Assembly (NCBI GenBank): GCA_029246285.1
Contig: JAQWNW010000069.1
Span: forward strand, 1 to 64,000
Length of the DNA: 64,000 bases
Direction: 5' to 3'
From: Paracoccaceae bacterium
GTDB lineage: Bacteria > Pseudomonadota > Alphaproteobacteria > Rhodobacterales > Rhodobacteraceae
The notes under the pieces were generated by a model. It worked only from the letters and a program-made list of their open reading frames with translations. It made no database searches and was not told the DNA's origin. Made by a program: the position numbers and the translations under genes. Position 1 is the first letter of the stretch. Every line of letters starts with the position of its first letter. This document shows, one piece after another, positions 36,743 to 45,894 of this stretch.

Positions 36743-38766
36743 CATGATCTCCTTAATAATAAATCTGCAGCAATTGCTTTCTCGCGCCCGCAAATTAATG
36801 GATTTACTTCTATTTCTTCTATGGACTTTGAATTATCAATGACGAAATTTTGAATTGACATTATTGCATCTATTATAGCATCTAGATTTGCTTTTGAGTT
36901 ACCACGATATCCATTAATCAAACTATATATTCGTAATTTCTCAAGCGCTTTTAGGATTTCACCTTTCTCTATCGGGATAATAAGTGAAGTTGTATCCTTA
37001 ATTAGTTCCGTAAAGGTTCCACCTGCGGCGATACTTAAGATAAATCCATGCGCTGGGTCACGGACAACGCCAACTAATAACTCAGCAATATTGTCAGTTA
37101 TCATTTCTTCTAAAAGAAAAGATGTTGATTCAATGCGGGTGGCTTCTTTAATAACCTGCTCCTTATTCAAAATGTTAAGTACAACAGCATTAGCCTCTGT
37201 TTTATGAGCAAAACCTTCACCTTTTAATACCAAAGGAAAGCCGATTTCGCTTGATTTATTTGCCGCCTGATTTGGGGTTTTTGCTCGAGTTGATTTTGGG
37301 ACTGCCAATCCATAACTTGACAGAATTTCTTTAGCGCGCCCCTCTGGGATCAGTTGATTCTTTTTTGAACATAAAGGTTTTAAAATAGGCTTAATTAATT
37401 TTGGTGGTTTAATAGCTGCAGCTTCTGCAGCACTAATTGCCTCCTCAATTCCAAACATGGGCACAATCCCAGACATTATGAGTTTCTGAGAGATTTCCTC
37501 CGGTAACAATTCTGGTAGAGTTGCAACCACAGCAACATTAGTTTCAGTATTTTTCTTGGATGAAATTGCTGCATCAATAGCGCATTGCCAGTCCCTCGTG
37601 TCACATCTGTCAGGTCGTGGGAAGTCAAGAATTAACAATGTCAATGCAATGGAAGGATCCATAATCGCGCTCCAGGCTAGCGTCATTGCTTTTGTATCGC
37701 GCCATATATAAGTGTGGTAATCTAATGGATTAGCAAGGGCAACCATTGGTCCTAGTGCTTCACGTAAGTCGTGAGTTTGCCGATCATTCAGTTCAGGAAA
37801 TACTACTTCGTACCCACAAGCAATGTCCGCTACTAGTGACGCCTCACCTCCAGAACAACTGACGGAAGCTAGATTTTTTGACTTCAAAGGCCCCGTTACA
37901 TGTAAAAGTTTTAAGGTCTCTAAAAAAATTGGTAGATTTTTAACCCTAGCTATACCTAAGCGTTTAAATAGTGCATTTGCGCCAGCTTCAGTTCCTGTTA
38001 ATGAGGCGGTATGAGATATTGTTGCTAATTGAGCTTGCTTGGATAAGCCAACCTTTAATACAATTATGCGTTTTTTTAATTTGAGCGCCATTTTTGCTAA
38101 TTCTTCAAAAGCCGAAAGATCTTTTATGCCTTCAATGTGGATTCCTAGGGCTGTTATTCTGTCGTCCTGAAGCAAGTTAGACCCAATTGTAGCGATATCT
38201 ATTTGCGCTTGATTTCCAGCGGCCACCAATGCGGCTATTGGCAGCGCGCGTTGTTGCATAGAAATATTTATCGCGATATTAGAGGACTGTGTAATTATCC
38301 CAACCCCACGATTAACTCTGATTCCACCATGTTGGTCTGGCCAAAGTAAAATTCCATCTAGATAATTTATGAATCCATAACAATTGGGTCCCAAGATAGG
38401 CATATGTTTTGCCGCTTTTAGTAATTTTTGTTGCAAATCCTCAGCATCTGTGTCCTCAGTTTTTGCTTCTAAAAAGCCACTGGCGAAACAAACTGCTCCA
38501 CCAGCGCCAAATTTGGATAATTCTTTAACAATTTCGATTGTTTGAAACCTGTTAACACCAATGAAAGTGGAATCTGGCGCATAAGGTATGTCATTAAGAT
38601 TTTTAAAAGATTTGATGCCACTAATTGACTCTCTTTTGGGATGAATAGGCCAAATTTCTCCATTAAAGTTAATTTTTTTTAATTGTTTAATTACGGACTC
38701 ACACCAAGAACCGCCACCGACAACAGCAATTGATTTTGGTTTGAATAATCTATTAAGGTCTTTCAT
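36742..38766 (-). CDS. ADP-forming acyl-CoA synthetase (ACD superfamily)
   Basis: A 674-residue single-chain ADP-forming CoA ligase: CoA-binding domain (about 1-130), two succinyl-CoA-ligase-like domains (about 150-430), and ATP-grasp domain (about 455-674). His252 in TISHTASLTG is the phospho-histidine; GPNCYGF at 126-132 is also typical. It converts an acid to its CoA thioester. DddX, an ATP-dependent DMSP lyase, belongs to the same superfamily and makes acryloyl-CoA, so two functions are possible: CoA ligase in place of DmdB, or a DddX-like lyase. It overlaps the hydratase start by a base and lies 18 bases after the acyl-CoA dehydrogenase. Confidence 0.85.
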   Translation of the reverse strand: MKDLNRLFKPKSIAVVGGGSWCESVIKQLKKINFNGEIWPIHPKRESISGIKSFKNLNDIPYAPDSTFIGVNRFQTIEIVKELSKFGAGGAVCFASGFLEAKTEDTDAEDLQQKLLKAAKHMPILGPNCYGFINYLDGILLWPDQHGGIRVNRGVGIITQSSNIAINISMQQRALPIAALVAAGNQAQIDIATIGSNLLQDDRITALGIHIEGIKDLSAFEELAKMALKLKKRIIVLKVGLSKQAQLATISHTASLTGTEAGANALFKRLGIARVKNLPIFLETLKLLHVTGPLKSKNLASVSCSGGEASLVADIACGYEVVFPELNDRQTHDLREALGPMVALANPLDYHTYIWRDTKAMTLAWSAIMDPSIALTLLILDFPRPDRCDTRDWQCAIDAAISSKKNTETNVAVVATLPELLPEEISQKLIMSGIVPMFGIEEAISAAEAAAIKPPKLIKPILKPLCSKKNQLIPEGRAKEILSSYGLAVPKSTRAKTPNQAANKSSEIGFPLVLKGEGFAHKTEANAVVLNILNKEQVIKEATRIESTSFLLEEMITDNIAELLVGVVRDPAHGFILSIAAGGTFTELIKDTTSLIIPIEKGEILKALEKLRIYSLINGYRGNSKANLDAIIDAIMSIQNFVIDNSKSIEEIEVNPLICGREKAIAADLLLRRS

Positions 38767-38784
38767 TTTTTTACCTTAAAATTA

Positions 38785-39945
38785 TCATGCACCTAGAGGT
38801 CTCAATAGGTCACGACTAATGATATGTCTCTGAATCTCGGATGTTCCGTCCCAAATTCGTTCTACCCTGGCATCTCGCCAGAATCTTTCAAGAGGGTAGT
38901 CGTCCATAAGTCCCATCCCACCGTGAATTTGAATAGCTGTATCAGTTACTCTTGCAAGCATCTCTGTAGCAAATAGTTTTGCACTCGCAATTTCTCGATT
39001 TGATGGTAGTCCTTTGTCTAAGCGGTCTGCGGCTGCTAGCGTTAAAAGATCGGCTGCATCAATTTCTGTTATCATGTCTGCTATTTGAAAACTTACCCCT
39101 TGAAATTTACCAATTTTCTGTCCAAATTGCTCTCTCTCAGAAGAGTAGTTGAGCGCATAATCAAATACCCGCCTAGCGCGACCCACGCAGTTGGTAGCAA
39201 CGGTAAGACGAGTAGCATATAGCCAAGTATTCATTACTGCAAACCCACCATCTACTTCTCCTAAAACTTGCGAGTTTGGAATCCGACATTCATCAAATTC
39301 CAAAATCATATTCTTATACCCTCGGTGACTTACAGATTTATATCCTTCCCGTATGGTAAACCCAGCTGTTCCTCTATCGACTAAAAATGTAGTAATTCTT
39401 TTTTTAGGGCCCTTTGGTGTTTGGTCTTCTCCGGTAGCTACAAACACAATCACAAAATCTGCATGCTCGGCACCACTAATAAAATGTTTAGTACCGTTTA
39501 TAATCCAATCCTCTCCATCTTGCGTGGCAAAACATTTCATTCCTCTAACGTCTGAGCCGGCATTTGGTTCTGTCATGGCTAAAGCATCCATTTTTTCACC
39601 TTTTATCGCAGGTAAAAGATAACGTTCTTTTTGCTCAGAGTTACATGCCATCAAGATATTTTGTGGGCGGCCAAAAAAATGGCACAAAGCCATTGAACCT
39701 CTACCGAGTTCTCGCTCAACTAGAGTAAATTCTTTATGATTTAAACCTGCTCCGCCCACCTCTTCCGGAAAATTACAAGCATAAAATCCTAAATCAATTG
39801 TTTTTTGCTTTATATCTTGAGCAATTTCTTTTGGTACGGAACCTGTTTTTTCAACTAATTCTTCGTGAGGATATATTTCTTTTTCCACAAATGACCTTAC
39901 CGTTGAAACGATCATTTCTTGTTCTTCATTTAAGCCATATTGCAT
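38785..39945 (-). CDS. Acyl-CoA dehydrogenase
   Basis: FAD-dependent alpha,beta-desaturating dehydrogenase of 386 residues, the common short/medium-chain length, not the roughly 590 of DmdC. FAD and CoA regions are plain: LAMTEPNAGSDVRG near 124-137, IINGTKHFISGAEHADF near 147-163, and QIHGGMGLMDDYPLERFWRD near 337-356. At the position that carries the catalytic Glu in medium-chain enzymes (YEGT) this protein has Asp366 (WDGTSEIQ). ETF and ETF-QO would take the electrons; ETF-QO is at 20.8-22.5 kb. It follows the DmdA-like gene by 17 bases. Confidence 0.9.
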   Translation of the reverse strand: MQYGLNEEQEMIVSTVRSFVEKEIYPHEELVEKTGSVPKEIAQDIKQKTIDLGFYACNFPEEVGGAGLNHKEFTLVERELGRGSMALCHFFGRPQNILMACNSEQKERYLLPAIKGEKMDALAMTEPNAGSDVRGMKCFATQDGEDWIINGTKHFISGAEHADFVIVFVATGEDQTPKGPKKRITTFLVDRGTAGFTIREGYKSVSHRGYKNMILEFDECRIPNSQVLGEVDGGFAVMNTWLYATRLTVATNCVGRARRVFDYALNYSSEREQFGQKIGKFQGVSFQIADMITEIDAADLLTLAAADRLDKGLPSNREIASAKLFATEMLARVTDTAIQIHGGMGLMDDYPLERFWRDARVERIWDGTSEIQRHIISRDLLRPLGA

Positions 39946-39962
39946 TTACAAATTTCCAATTC

Positions 39963-41075
39963 TTAAAGAAACGGTAGCGCTACCACTTGACAATTGCACT
40001 TACCATTAATTGTTTTAACCACAGCACTGTCACCGATTTTTACATTTATATCAATTAAGCTTAAACCAATATTTCTTTCTAAGCGGCGAGACCATACACC
40101 ACTAGTCATTGAGCCAATCTTTTTTCCATCTTGTTCAATATCTAACCATTCAGCCACAACATCAGAAGGAGTATTTCCCTCTAAAATTACTCCAACCTGA
40201 TGTCGCTTCGGACCATCTGATGCAATTTTTCTGAGTGCTTGTATGCCTATCGTATCATCTGGAATATCTAAATCTATATATTTTCCCATACGAATTTCAT
40301 AGGGATTAGTGTTGTCGTCAGTGTCAGAGCCATAGGACAGCAATCCGCTTTCGATACGTTCACTCATGTTGGGATTTCCTGGCCCAATATTCCACGGTTT
40401 ACCAGCTTCACGTACTAAATTCCAAAGTTCCGATGCTTTGCTTCCATCCATAAGGTATAATTCGAAACCACCTTGTTTGGACCATCCAGATCTTGCCACC
40501 TGTAGGGGGATTCCACTTATCTCTGTTTCTTTAAACCAGAAATATTTTAATTCTCTAACCCAGTCGCCGAATATACTTGCTATTACATTTTCTGCTGCTG
40601 GGCCCTGTACTGCCAAGGGAGAAACATCTGGCTCAAATACGTCAACATCTAGGTTTCTCTCAGCGGCTATTGCTCTTGCAAATAATACGATATTATTATC
40701 GGCAATCGATAGCCAATAACGACTCCTTGAAAGCTTTAGGATGATTGGATCGTTAATTATTACTCCGCTATGATTGCATAATGCAACGTATTTGCCCTGC
40801 CCTTCCTTGCATTTTTGTAAATTTCGTGGACAGAGAATTTGCGCTAATTTTTCTGCATCGGGTCCATTTAGCTCGACTTGTCTTTCAACTGCTACGTCCC
40901 ACATTGAAACACCATTAATAATACGCCAGTACTCTTCTTCTGGGTATCCAAACCCAGTTGGCATTAACATATTATTATACGGGTAAAATCCAGTCACTCC
41001 TTCTCGCACAGTAGCATCAAAAAAAGGTGAACGTCTTAAACGGGTGGTAGGGCTAATTTCAAATTTTCTAGTCAT
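39963..41075 (-). CDS. dmdA: DmdA-like methyltransferase (GcvT family, DMSP demethylase type)
   Basis: Tetrahydrofolate-dependent aminomethyltransferase-fold enzyme of 370 residues. The motifs match DmdA rather than GcvT: WDVAVERQV at 59-67, ND at 109-110, SPLAVQGP at 152-159, VARSGWSKQGGFE at 193-205, and ESGLLSYG at 242-249. DmdA moves a methyl group from DMSP to THF, leaving methylmercaptopropionate. Start at 41075 (ATG); a TTG at 41096 is less likely. It heads an operon with acyl-CoA dehydrogenase, CoA ligase and hydratase. Some DmdA-like proteins act on other substrates, so the gene symbol is provisional. Confidence 0.7.
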   Translation of the reverse strand: MTRKFEISPTTRLRRSPFFDATVREGVTGFYPYNNMLMPTGFGYPEEEYWRIINGVSMWDVAVERQVELNGPDAEKLAQILCPRNLQKCKEGQGKYVALCNHSGVIINDPIILKLSRSRYWLSIADNNIVLFARAIAAERNLDVDVFEPDVSPLAVQGPAAENVIASIFGDWVRELKYFWFKETEISGIPLQVARSGWSKQGGFELYLMDGSKASELWNLVREAGKPWNIGPGNPNMSERIESGLLSYGSDTDDNTNPYEIRMGKYIDLDIPDDTIGIQALRKIASDGPKRHQVGVILEGNTPSDVVAEWLDIEQDGKKIGSMTSGVWSRRLERNIGLSLIDINVKIGDSAVVKTINGKCNCQVVALPFL

Positions 41076-41172
41076 TAAATAATTCTCGTTAATCAATTAC
41101 TTTAAATATGTTATAAGGTCATTAAAATTAATATTGTAAATGTCAATTTATAATCATCGATTTATTATGATT

Positions 41173-42054
41173 TCAGCTTTCGACGTTTCGTGAAAATTGT
41201 ACAGCTATAATTCCAATGGAGATTATTATAACACCAATGTAATCTGATGTAGTGATATTCTCTCCTAAAATAATGTAAGCAATTAGAACCCCAAAAAACG
41301 GATTCAAGAAATGGAAGGAAGCTCCCCTAATGGCGCCTACTTCGGATACTAGTATAAACCAAATCCAAGTAGCCAATAAACCTGGTATTAAAGTTGTGTA
41401 GAAAAAAGCAATTATTAAAGAGAATGACCAGGTTATATTTATGTCTTCAAATAAAATTGCAAAAGGGATCAAGGCAAGGCTTCCAATTATCATCTGATAG
41501 CCGATAATTATCCACAAATTTCCACCGGATGTGGCATTTCTAAGGAAAAGTGTTGCTATTGCCAGTGAAATAGCCCCGATCACGCAAAATACTATCCCTA
41601 ATAGGTTGTCCATATCTTCAATACGGTTATTAATTATGAGAAAAACACCGAGGAAACCCAAGGTTAACCCAAAAACGGAAATCAATGTTAGCTTATCTCT
41701 AAATAGACTCCATCCTAAAAAGGCAACAATCAGCGGCATAGTGCTTGCAATAATAGCTGCGATAGCGGCTTCTACTCTCTGCATTGCTATAAAATTGAGC
41801 CCCAAATAAATTGAATTCTGACATATTCCAAAAATTAATGTCGCTTTCCACTGGCTTTTGTTGAGTTTTAACGATTGACCTACCATCCAGCCAATTAGAA
41901 CCGCTATCAATCCAGAAATAATAAATCTAATTGATAAAGCGGATAGAGGGGGAGCGCTATCAACAATTATTCTTGCGGAAGTGAAGGCACTCGACCACAT
42001 AAAAGCAAAAGTTATACCTAATACAAAAGCTCGCAAGCTATAAAATCTCTCCAA
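41173..42054 (-). CDS. DMT (EamA) family transporter
   Basis: Inner-membrane carrier of the drug/metabolite superfamily, 293 residues, ten hydrophobic segments in two EamA repeats (about 8-140, 152-288). The repeat end motif LNPFFGVLIAYIILGENIT is plain. It lies 97 bases before the DmdA-like gene on the same strand, so it could be the first gene of that operon or a separate unit. A terminator separates it from HU. The substrate is unknown, but import or export linked to the demethylation pathway is plausible. Confidence 0.82.
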   Translation of the reverse strand: MERFYSLRAFVLGITFAFMWSSAFTSARIIVDSAPPLSALSIRFIISGLIAVLIGWMVGQSLKLNKSQWKATLIFGICQNSIYLGLNFIAMQRVEAAIAAIIASTMPLIVAFLGWSLFRDKLTLISVFGLTLGFLGVFLIINNRIEDMDNLLGIVFCVIGAISLAIATLFLRNATSGGNLWIIIGYQMIIGSLALIPFAILFEDINITWSFSLIIAFFYTTLIPGLLATWIWFILVSEVGAIRGASFHFLNPFFGVLIAYIILGENITTSDYIGVIIISIGIIAVQFSRNVES

Positions 42055-42058
42055 AATA

Positions 42059-42087
42059 AAAAAGGTCGCTGGATTGGCGACCTTTTT
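42059..42087 (-). terminator. Rho-independent terminator after HU
   Basis: GGTCGC and GCGACC form a stem with A-rich and T-rich flanks (AAAAAGGTCGC ... GCGACCTTTTT) around a seven-base loop. On the minus strand the T tract follows the stem, so it ends the HU transcript 36 bases after its stop. It is nearly symmetric and could also act on rightward reads. Confidence 0.75.
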
Positions 42088-42122
42088 AAATTTATTCTAA
42101 ACTAAAATGTTAAATAAAAAAA

Positions 42123-42413
42123 TTAGCTATTTACGCTATCTTTAAGCGCTTTTGCTATTGTCATTTTAACAACTTTGTCTGCGTCTTTATGCATTTGCTC
42201 GCCAGTTGCAGGGTTTCTAACCATTCGCGCAGGACGTGCTCGGCAATAGATTTTTCCAACACCTGGAAGAGAAACTGCCCCTCCACCTGATACTTCGCTG
42301 GTAATAAGCGCACATAACGCTTCCAGTGAGGCTCCTGCTGATTTTTTGTCTGAACCTGTTGCTTCTGCCAAGGTGGCGATCAACTGTGATTTTGTCATAG
42401 GCTTCTGTGCCAT
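42123..42413 (-). CDS. hup: HU-family DNA-binding protein
   Basis: Histone-like nucleoid protein of 96 residues that binds and bends DNA. The body matches HU: MTKSQLIATLAEATGSDKKSAG, a conserved GVGKIYCRARPARMVRNPATGEQM which includes the DNA-gripping arm, and the C-terminal helix KMTIAKALKDSVN. Start ATG with GGGAG upstream. It may be an HU beta-like or IHF-like form but the RNPATGE block points to HU. Its own terminator follows. Confidence 0.92.
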   Translation of the reverse strand: MAQKPMTKSQLIATLAEATGSDKKSAGASLEALCALITSEVSGGGAVSLPGVGKIYCRARPARMVRNPATGEQMHKDADKVVKMTIAKALKDSVNS

Positions 42414-42530
42414 ATAGCTGCTCCCTAAAGTTAGGTCTCAAAATGAGACTATTAAAATTTATTAAAACCGAATTATTTGTCTTGTATAACAATTTGTATG
42501 CTTAGACACCAATAAAATAAAGAGTTTTTT

Positions 42531-43973
42531 TTAAAGGAATGCAGTTTCTTCAAAACTTCGTAATTTTCGCGAGTGTAATTGCTCTAAAGGCATCAGTTTG
42601 AGGGATTCCATTGCCTTGATTCCAATACTTAAATGCCTTTTAACTTGTGTATTGTAAAATTCAGTTGCCATACCTGGCAATTTTAGCTCACCGTGTAAGG
42701 GCCTATCTGAAATGCATAGCAAAGTCCCATATGGGACTCTAAAGCGAAATCCATTTGCAGCTATAGTGGCGCTTTCCATATCTAAAGCAATAGCTCTGCT
42801 TTGGGAGAGCCGTTGCACAGGTCCTGACTGATCTCGCAGTTCCCAGTTTCTATTGTCTATTGTGGCCACTGTGCCCGTTCGCATAATATTTTTTAACTCA
42901 AATCCAGCTAGTTTCGTAATATCTTTAACTGCTGTTTCCATAGCAATTTGAACTTCAGCTAATGCAGGGATAGGGACCCAAACAGGAATATCTTCATCTA
43001 ATACATGATCTTCTCTGACATAGGCATGGGCAAGTACATAATCACCTAATCTTTGGGAAGCCCTCAACCCAGCACAATGACCCAACATTATCCATGCGTG
43101 GGGTCGCAATACGGAGACATGATCAGTGGCAGTTTTTGCATTTGATGGTCCAATACCAATATTAACTAAAGTTATTCCACTTCCATCAGGACCCTTAAGA
43201 TGATAGGTGGGCATTTGCGGTAATTTTTTATTAAGTTCTTTTGCATTAGATTTAATATCAATTATTTTATTTCCTGGTCCAACTAACTCAAAGTAATCGT
43301 TTGAATTATCCTCAATTGCCAAATTTGCGTATTTAATGAATTCCTCGACATAAAATTGATAATTGGTAAATAAGATATGATTTTGAAAGTGTTTGGGTTC
43401 GGTGGCGGTATAATGTTCGATTCTAGCCAATGAATAGTCAATCCGTTGAGCTGTGAAAGGGGCTAAGGGTTTTTCATTAGACTTTTTTAATGTACCATTT
43501 ACGATATCATCATTTGTATTTGATAAATTTGGGACGTCAAAATAATCTCTCAATGTAAAGTTAAGGCTACTAGTATTGATATTGGTAGTCAGTTTTTCTT
43601 TTAAGGCAAAATGTATCGGTATCGGGGTATTAGAGTACTCTATTTGAATTGGAACATTATGATTTTTTATTAGTAATGATAATTGCTGAATTAAGTACTG
43701 TTCAAATAATTTTGGTCTAGTGATAGTTGTTACATAAATTCCTGGCCCATTCACATGCCCGAATGCTAAGCGACTATCGATTGCTACAAAGCTATCAATT
43801 TTTATTTTGATTTGTGGATAATATTCTTGAATTTTATATTTTGGAGGCGAGCCTTTCACTGCAACTTCAAAAGCTTCTTGAAGATTTTTTATGGAGTGAT
43901 CATATAAGTGTTTTAATTGTTTGACGGCCTCTGTCGCATCATTAAAAATATAATTTTTCTTTTTCGAGTTCAT
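42531..43973 (-). CDS. amn: AMP nucleosidase
   Basis: Hydrolyses AMP to adenine and ribose 5-phosphate, controlling the adenylate pool. The 480-residue protein has the N-terminal Amn domain (about 1-170) and the nucleoside phosphorylase-type catalytic domain (about 265-470) with GIGPSNAKTATDHVSVLRPHAWIMLGHCAGLR near 275-305 and LDMESATIAANGFRF near 407-421. It overlaps the adenine deaminase gene upstream by ATGA, and the two enzymes act in series: AMP to adenine to hypoxanthine. Confidence 0.93.
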   Translation of the reverse strand: MNSKKKNYIFNDATEAVKQLKHLYDHSIKNLQEAFEVAVKGSPPKYKIQEYYPQIKIKIDSFVAIDSRLAFGHVNGPGIYVTTITRPKLFEQYLIQQLSLLIKNHNVPIQIEYSNTPIPIHFALKEKLTTNINTSSLNFTLRDYFDVPNLSNTNDDIVNGTLKKSNEKPLAPFTAQRIDYSLARIEHYTATEPKHFQNHILFTNYQFYVEEFIKYANLAIEDNSNDYFELVGPGNKIIDIKSNAKELNKKLPQMPTYHLKGPDGSGITLVNIGIGPSNAKTATDHVSVLRPHAWIMLGHCAGLRASQRLGDYVLAHAYVREDHVLDEDIPVWVPIPALAEVQIAMETAVKDITKLAGFELKNIMRTGTVATIDNRNWELRDQSGPVQRLSQSRAIALDMESATIAANGFRFRVPYGTLLCISDRPLHGELKLPGMATEFYNTQVKRHLSIGIKAMESLKLMPLEQLHSRKLRSFEETAFL

Positions 43974-45790
43974 AATGATTCCACTAATTCGGTAATTTCA
44001 AATTTTGTCACATCTACTAAACCTAAATCAGAAATGCGAAGTTCTGGAATTACTGCCAGTCCTAGTAGTGAATGTTGCATATATCCGTTATTAATATTAC
44101 AGCCACATTCTTCCATTGCTGAAACCATATCATTTGCTTGATCTGCGACTATTCTGGCTGAAGAATCTGACATTAGACCAGCGATCCGTAAAGATACGGT
44201 TGCAAGTTCCTCCCCGTCTTTAAACACCGTTACCCCACCACCAATTGACGCTAAATGGTTGCCCGCTAATGCCATATTTTCATGGTCTGTGCCAACAATA
44301 ATCATATGGTGACTGTCATGAGCAACTGTAGAAGCGACCGCGCATTTTGTACTGTATCCAAATCCAGATACAAACCCATTCACAATATTCCCTGAGCCTT
44401 GATGTCTTTCAACTAGTGCAACATGGCAGATATCTTTTGATAGGTTGCTACAAATATAGCCGTTTTTAATTTGTAAGACCTCAGTCATTAATTTTGTTGG
44501 GGCTTGGTTTTCAATAACACCGATTATTTTCACTTTGACAGAATTTTGTTTGTTAGTAGCAGGGATTAGAAAGTCTTTGTGATTTAATTCGTTCTTTAGG
44601 TTAACAGTATTTTTTACTTCATTTGGCCATTCTAAAAGGATTGGGTCAATTAAGGTCTTGCCATTTTCTGCTACAATATTTCCTCGAGCTAACACAACCT
44701 CTATTGGTAGTTCTGTTAAGTTACTTGTTAATATAAGATCTGCTCTTCTTCCGGGTGCAATCGATCCAATTTCTCTTTCAAGGCCAAAGTGAGTGGAAGT
44801 ATTTAGAGTAGCCATTTGAATTGCTTCAATTGGATTGCATCCACATTCTATGGCGTGACGTACTACTCTATTCATATGGCCATCATGAACGATTGTTCCT
44901 GAGTGACAATCATCTGTACAAAGAATGAAATTTCTTGAGTCTAGGTTTTTTTCAGTAATCGCCGTAATCTGTCGCTTTACATCATACCATGCGGATCCTA
45001 GCCTCATCATTGGTTTTATTCCCTGCCTTGCCCGCGCTATAGCGTCTTCTTCTGTAGTTCCTTCGTGATCATCTGCTACCCCACTTGCAATATAGGCATG
45101 AAAATTAATACCTAGATCAGGGCTCGCGTAATGACCACCAACGGTCTTTCCAGCAGCTTGAGTAGCAGTGATTTCTGATAAAAGATTGCTGTCCCCTCTT
45201 ATGATACCTGGAAAATTCATCATTTCTCCCAGTCCAATTATTCCCGGCCATTTCATGGCTTCTTCTACGTCTTTTGGGGTTATTTCAAATCCAGTAGTTT
45301 CAAGACCTGGGGCTGAAGGTGCGCATGAAGGCATTTGTGTAAAAATATTTATGGGTTGCAAAATAGCTTCATCGTGCATGAGTTTTACGCCTTTTAAGCC
45401 TAAGACATTCGCAATTTCGTGAGGATCCGTGAACATCGTTGTTGTTCCATGTGCAATTACGGCGTTGGCAAACTGTCCTGGTGTCAGCATTCCGCTTTCA
45501 ATATGCATATGGGCATCACAAAGTCCTGGAATGGCAAACCTGCCATCAGCCTCAATAATTTTGGTATTCTTACCAATGCAGTGTTTAATTTCAGTACCAC
45601 AATAGGCAAATCTACCATTTTTAATGGCGATGTTATAATTTGATAATATTTCTCTGGTATGAACATTTACCCAAGAGCAGTTTTTTATAACTGTATCTGC
45701 GGGTTTTTTTCCAGAGGCGACGGCTATTAGATTGGCTGCGCTGTCTGCCCAAGTCATAAAATTATTATTTTCCATATACAATTCTGACAT
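43970..45790 (-). CDS. ade: Adenine deaminase
   Basis: Metal-dependent amidohydrolase-fold enzyme that deaminates adenine to hypoxanthine. Its 606 residues carry the metal ligands His94 and His96 in CDAHMHIESG and the ADE C-terminal domain with HDSHHMIIVGTDHENMALA near 515-533. An alternative start is five codons later. The gene is just upstream of amn with coupled translation, forming a purine salvage or AMP breakdown unit. It is divergent from the ImuB-like gene over 104 bases. Confidence 0.93.
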   Translation of the reverse strand: MSELYMENNNFMTWADSAANLIAVASGKKPADTVIKNCSWVNVHTREILSNYNIAIKNGRFAYCGTEIKHCIGKNTKIIEADGRFAIPGLCDAHMHIESGMLTPGQFANAVIAHGTTTMFTDPHEIANVLGLKGVKLMHDEAILQPINIFTQMPSCAPSAPGLETTGFEITPKDVEEAMKWPGIIGLGEMMNFPGIIRGDSNLLSEITATQAAGKTVGGHYASPDLGINFHAYIASGVADDHEGTTEEDAIARARQGIKPMMRLGSAWYDVKRQITAITEKNLDSRNFILCTDDCHSGTIVHDGHMNRVVRHAIECGCNPIEAIQMATLNTSTHFGLEREIGSIAPGRRADLILTSNLTELPIEVVLARGNIVAENGKTLIDPILLEWPNEVKNTVNLKNELNHKDFLIPATNKQNSVKVKIIGVIENQAPTKLMTEVLQIKNGYICSNLSKDICHVALVERHQGSGNIVNGFVSGFGYSTKCAVASTVAHDSHHMIIVGTDHENMALAGNHLASIGGGVTVFKDGEELATVSLRIAGLMSDSSARIVADQANDMVSAMEECGCNINNGYMQHSLLGLAVIPELRISDLGLVDVTKFEITELVESL

Positions 45791-45894
45791 GAGTTTGGAT
45801 GTTGCACAACCCTAGTACAAAATTAGATGTTTTAAAATAAAGCCTAGACCGCTAGTATTTACTATGGAATAATAGAACAAAAAGTGAACAAATT

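Noticed and set aside
39963-41075. Glycine cleavage T protein
   Set aside because: Motifs WDVAVERQV and SGWSKQGGFE are those of DmdA rather than GcvT, and no gcvH or gcvP is adjacent.
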